From Gammaproteobacteria bacterium (lineage in GTDB: Bacteria; Pseudomonadota; Gammaproteobacteria; SZUA-229), in NCBI GenBank assembly GCA_011051475.1, contig DRLE01000115.1, positions 1 to 15,675 on the forward strand: a DNA stretch of 15,675 bases. The letters run 5' to 3'. This document shows positions 14,227 through 15,675 of the stretch, piece after piece; the stretch's first letter is position 1; each line of letters starts with the position of its first letter. The notes below the pieces were generated by a model. That model was not told the origin of the DNA. It did no database searches and worked only from the letters and a program-made list of their open reading frames with translations. Both the position numbers and the translations under genes were made by a program.

Positions 14227-14616
14227 TCAGGAAACAGTGCAGAGGATTTCGCCACCACGTCCGGAAGCGCGGGCTTCACGGTCAGTCATAACACCGGCTG
14301 ATGTAGAGACAATGGCGATGCCCAGGCCGTTGAGAATCTTCGGCAGCTCATCTTTGTTCTTGTAAATACGTAAACCCGGACGTGAAACACGCTTCAGCTC
14401 GTCAATAACCGGACGGCCTTCGTAATACTTGAGGGCAACCGTCAGGCTGGGTTTTGCAGCGTCATCGGTTGAAAAACCGGCAATATAACCTTCATCAAGC
14501 AGTACCTTGGCAATAGCCACTTTAAGCTTGGATGATGGCATAGTGACATCAGCTTTCGATGCGGCCTGCGCATTTCGAATGCGCGTCAGCATATCTGCAA
14601 TAGGATCTGTCATCAT
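14227..14616 (-). CDS. rpsH: 30S ribosomal protein S8
   Basis: S8 is a primary 16S rRNA binder. In E. coli it also represses the spc operon by binding within the rplE mRNA. The frame stays open upstream to 14721, but homology begins at MMTDPIADMLTRIRNAQ. I therefore place the start at the first ATG, 14616 (129 residues; E. coli 130), with GAGG 10 bases upstream. The second ATG at 14613 is equally plausible. The C-terminal STSAGVMTDREARASGRGGEILCTV is the S8 signature. The gene starts 13 bp after the rpsN stop. Confidence 0.96.
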   Translation of the reverse strand: MMTDPIADMLTRIRNAQAASKADVTMPSSKLKVAIAKVLLDEGYIAGFSTDDAAKPSLTVALKYYEGRPVIDELKRVSRPGLRIYKNKDELPKILNGLGIAIVSTSAGVMTDREARASGRGGEILCTVS

Positions 14617-14629
14617 AATAGGATTACCT

Positions 14630-14935
14630 CTACCAGCTGGCCTTAACGAGACCAGGAATGTCACCGCGCATGGCGGCTTCACGTAATTTGTTTCTGCACA
14701 GGCCGAACTTGCGGAATACACCGTGTGGACGACCGGTTATGCGGCAACGATTACGTCGACGCACTCGGCTTGAATCTCTTGGCAATGTCTGCAGCTTGCG
14801 CTGCGCTTCCATTTTCTCATCAAAACTTGCGTTCTGGTCGATCAGCACTGCCTTGTACTTTGCACGCTTTTCAACATACTGTTTTGCCAGACGAGCACGC
14901 TTGTTTTCGCGCGCGATCATAGATTTTTTAGCCAT
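14630..14935 (-). CDS. rpsN: 30S ribosomal protein S14 (long form)
   Basis: S14 is a head protein of the small subunit. The 101-residue product is the long, non-zinc type found in E. coli. It starts MAKKSMIARENKRARLAKQY and ends REAAMRGDIPGLVKASW. The region corresponding to the zinc knuckle of the short form keeps Cys64 and Cys80 but lacks the other two cysteines, so tetrahedral zinc binding is not expected. One base separates the rplE stop from its ATG, which implies translational coupling. Confidence 0.98.
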   Translation of the reverse strand: MAKKSMIARENKRARLAKQYVEKRAKYKAVLIDQNASFDEKMEAQRKLQTLPRDSSRVRRRNRCRITGRPHGVFRKFGLCRNKLREAAMRGDIPGLVKASW

Positions 14936-14936
14936 A

Positions 14937-15497
14937 CTATTTACTACCCTGCTTGCTTTCGCCTTTGAAAGGGAACCTGAATTCTTTTAGCAGCGCCAGG
15001 CCGCTTTCGTTGTCGCGAGCCGTGGTAGTAATGCAGATGTCCATACCACGGATCTTGTCGATTTTTTCGTATTCGATTTCAGGAAAGATAATCTGTTCCT
15101 TGACGCCCATGTTGTAGTTGCCGCGACCGTCGAAAGATTTCGGGTTCAGACCACGGAAATCACGCACACGGGGAATCGCAATACTGATCAGGCGATCCAG
15201 GAACTCGTACATTCTTTCACTGCGCAGTGTTACCTTGCAGCCGATGGGATAGCCGTCACGAACCTTGAAGGAAGCCACGGACTTGCGAGCCAGTGTGGTA
15301 ATCGGCTTCTGACCGGAAATCTTCTCCATATCAGACAGCGCGTTTTCCAGGATCTTCTTGTCACCGATGGCTTCACCCAGACCCATATTAATGGTGATCT
15401 TGGTGATGCGCGGCACATCCATTACGTTTTTGTAAGCGCCCGTTGCCATCAGGTTCTTGACAACGGTATCGCGATAGTATTCTTGTAATCTTGACAT
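14937..15497 (-). CDS. rplE: 50S ribosomal protein L5
   Basis: L5 binds 5S rRNA and forms the bridge to S13 in the small-subunit head. The 186-residue product (E. coli 179) begins MSRLQEYYRDTVVKNLMATG. It contains PRITKITINMGLGEAIGDKK and the KPITTLARKSVASFKVRDGYPIGCKVTLR region. A C-terminal tail (GESKQGSK) is a few residues longer than in E. coli. AGGTAAAG upstream is the ribosome site. The gene lies 18 bp after rplX and 1 bp before rpsN. Confidence 0.98.
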   Translation of the reverse strand: MSRLQEYYRDTVVKNLMATGAYKNVMDVPRITKITINMGLGEAIGDKKILENALSDMEKISGQKPITTLARKSVASFKVRDGYPIGCKVTLRSERMYEFLDRLISIAIPRVRDFRGLNPKSFDGRGNYNMGVKEQIIFPEIEYEKIDKIRGMDICITTTARDNESGLALLKEFRFPFKGESKQGSK

Positions 15498-15515
15498 TAT
15501 CTTTACCTAACCGCC

Positions 15516-15675
15516 TTATACGTCGACGACTTCGCCGTTTGACTTGAAGTAGCGAACCTTGCGTCCGTCTTCAAGAATCTTGAAACCTACACGGTCGCCT
15601 TTGTTGGTCATGGCGTTGAACAACATCACATTGGAAATATTCAGTGGCATTTCCTTTTCGATGATGCCGCCTTCT
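15516..15675 (-). CDS. rplX: 50S ribosomal protein L24 (C-terminal part)
   Basis: This is the last 52 codons of L24, an assembly-initiator protein of the large subunit. The gene continues beyond the right edge of the window. Visible residues include EGGIIEKEMPLNISNV and KGDRVGFKILEDGRKVRYFK, matching the C-terminal half of E. coli L24, with the stop TAA at 15516-15518. It lies 18 bp before rplE in the usual spc-operon order. Confidence 0.95.
   Translation of the reverse strand, partial: EGGIIEKEMPLNISNVMLFNAMTNKGDRVGFKILEDGRKVRYFKSNGEVVDV

Noticed and set aside
14617..14721. N-terminal extension of rpsH to 164 residues
   Set aside because: It would overlap rpsN in another frame. S8 homology starts at MMTDPIADM, preceded by GAGG.

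Overview
The window comes from a gammaproteobacterium. The evidence is E. coli/Pseudomonas-like ribosomal proteins, an E. coli-type Nei, and a uvrA / MFS / ssb arrangement beside rplQ that resembles the one I recall from Pseudomonas. I cannot name a genus. It is a core-genome region with a small accessory pocket in the middle.

Left part (1-6520): a DNA-maintenance cluster. On the + strand, a 3-methyladenine DNA glycosylase gene (mpg) is followed after 2 bp by nei (endonuclease VIII), forming a two-gene base-excision-repair unit. It converges on ssb across a shared bidirectional terminator (1574-1611). The minus-strand pair is a YajR-like MFS transporter gene followed by ssb. It is divergent from uvrA (+), the damage-recognition ATPase of nucleotide excision repair.

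Middle (6484-7508): one unrecognised gene of 152 codons (6662-7120) is bracketed by two composite inverted-repeat structures. The left one supplies the last 11 codons of uvrA. The right one has perfect 38-bp outer arms enclosing two further inverted-repeat elements and a partial duplicate of one arm. This is the only part of the window that is not ordinary core genome.

Right part (7484-15675, all minus strand): the spc and alpha ribosomal operons in classical order, transcribed towards the left: rplX (partial), rplE, rpsN, rpsH, rplF, rplR, rpsE, rpmD, rplO, secY, rpmJ, rpsM, rpsK, rpsD, rpoA, rplQ. They end at a strong intrinsic terminator (7484-7508). They encode ribosomal proteins, the Sec translocon channel and the RNA polymerase alpha subunit. 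A candidate sigma-70 promoter lies between rpmJ and rpsM, where the alpha operon would begin. The leader there looks too short for the S4-binding pseudoknot known from E. coli.

I found no tRNA, rRNA, CRISPR array, insertion sequence with transposase, or clear new multi-gene system.
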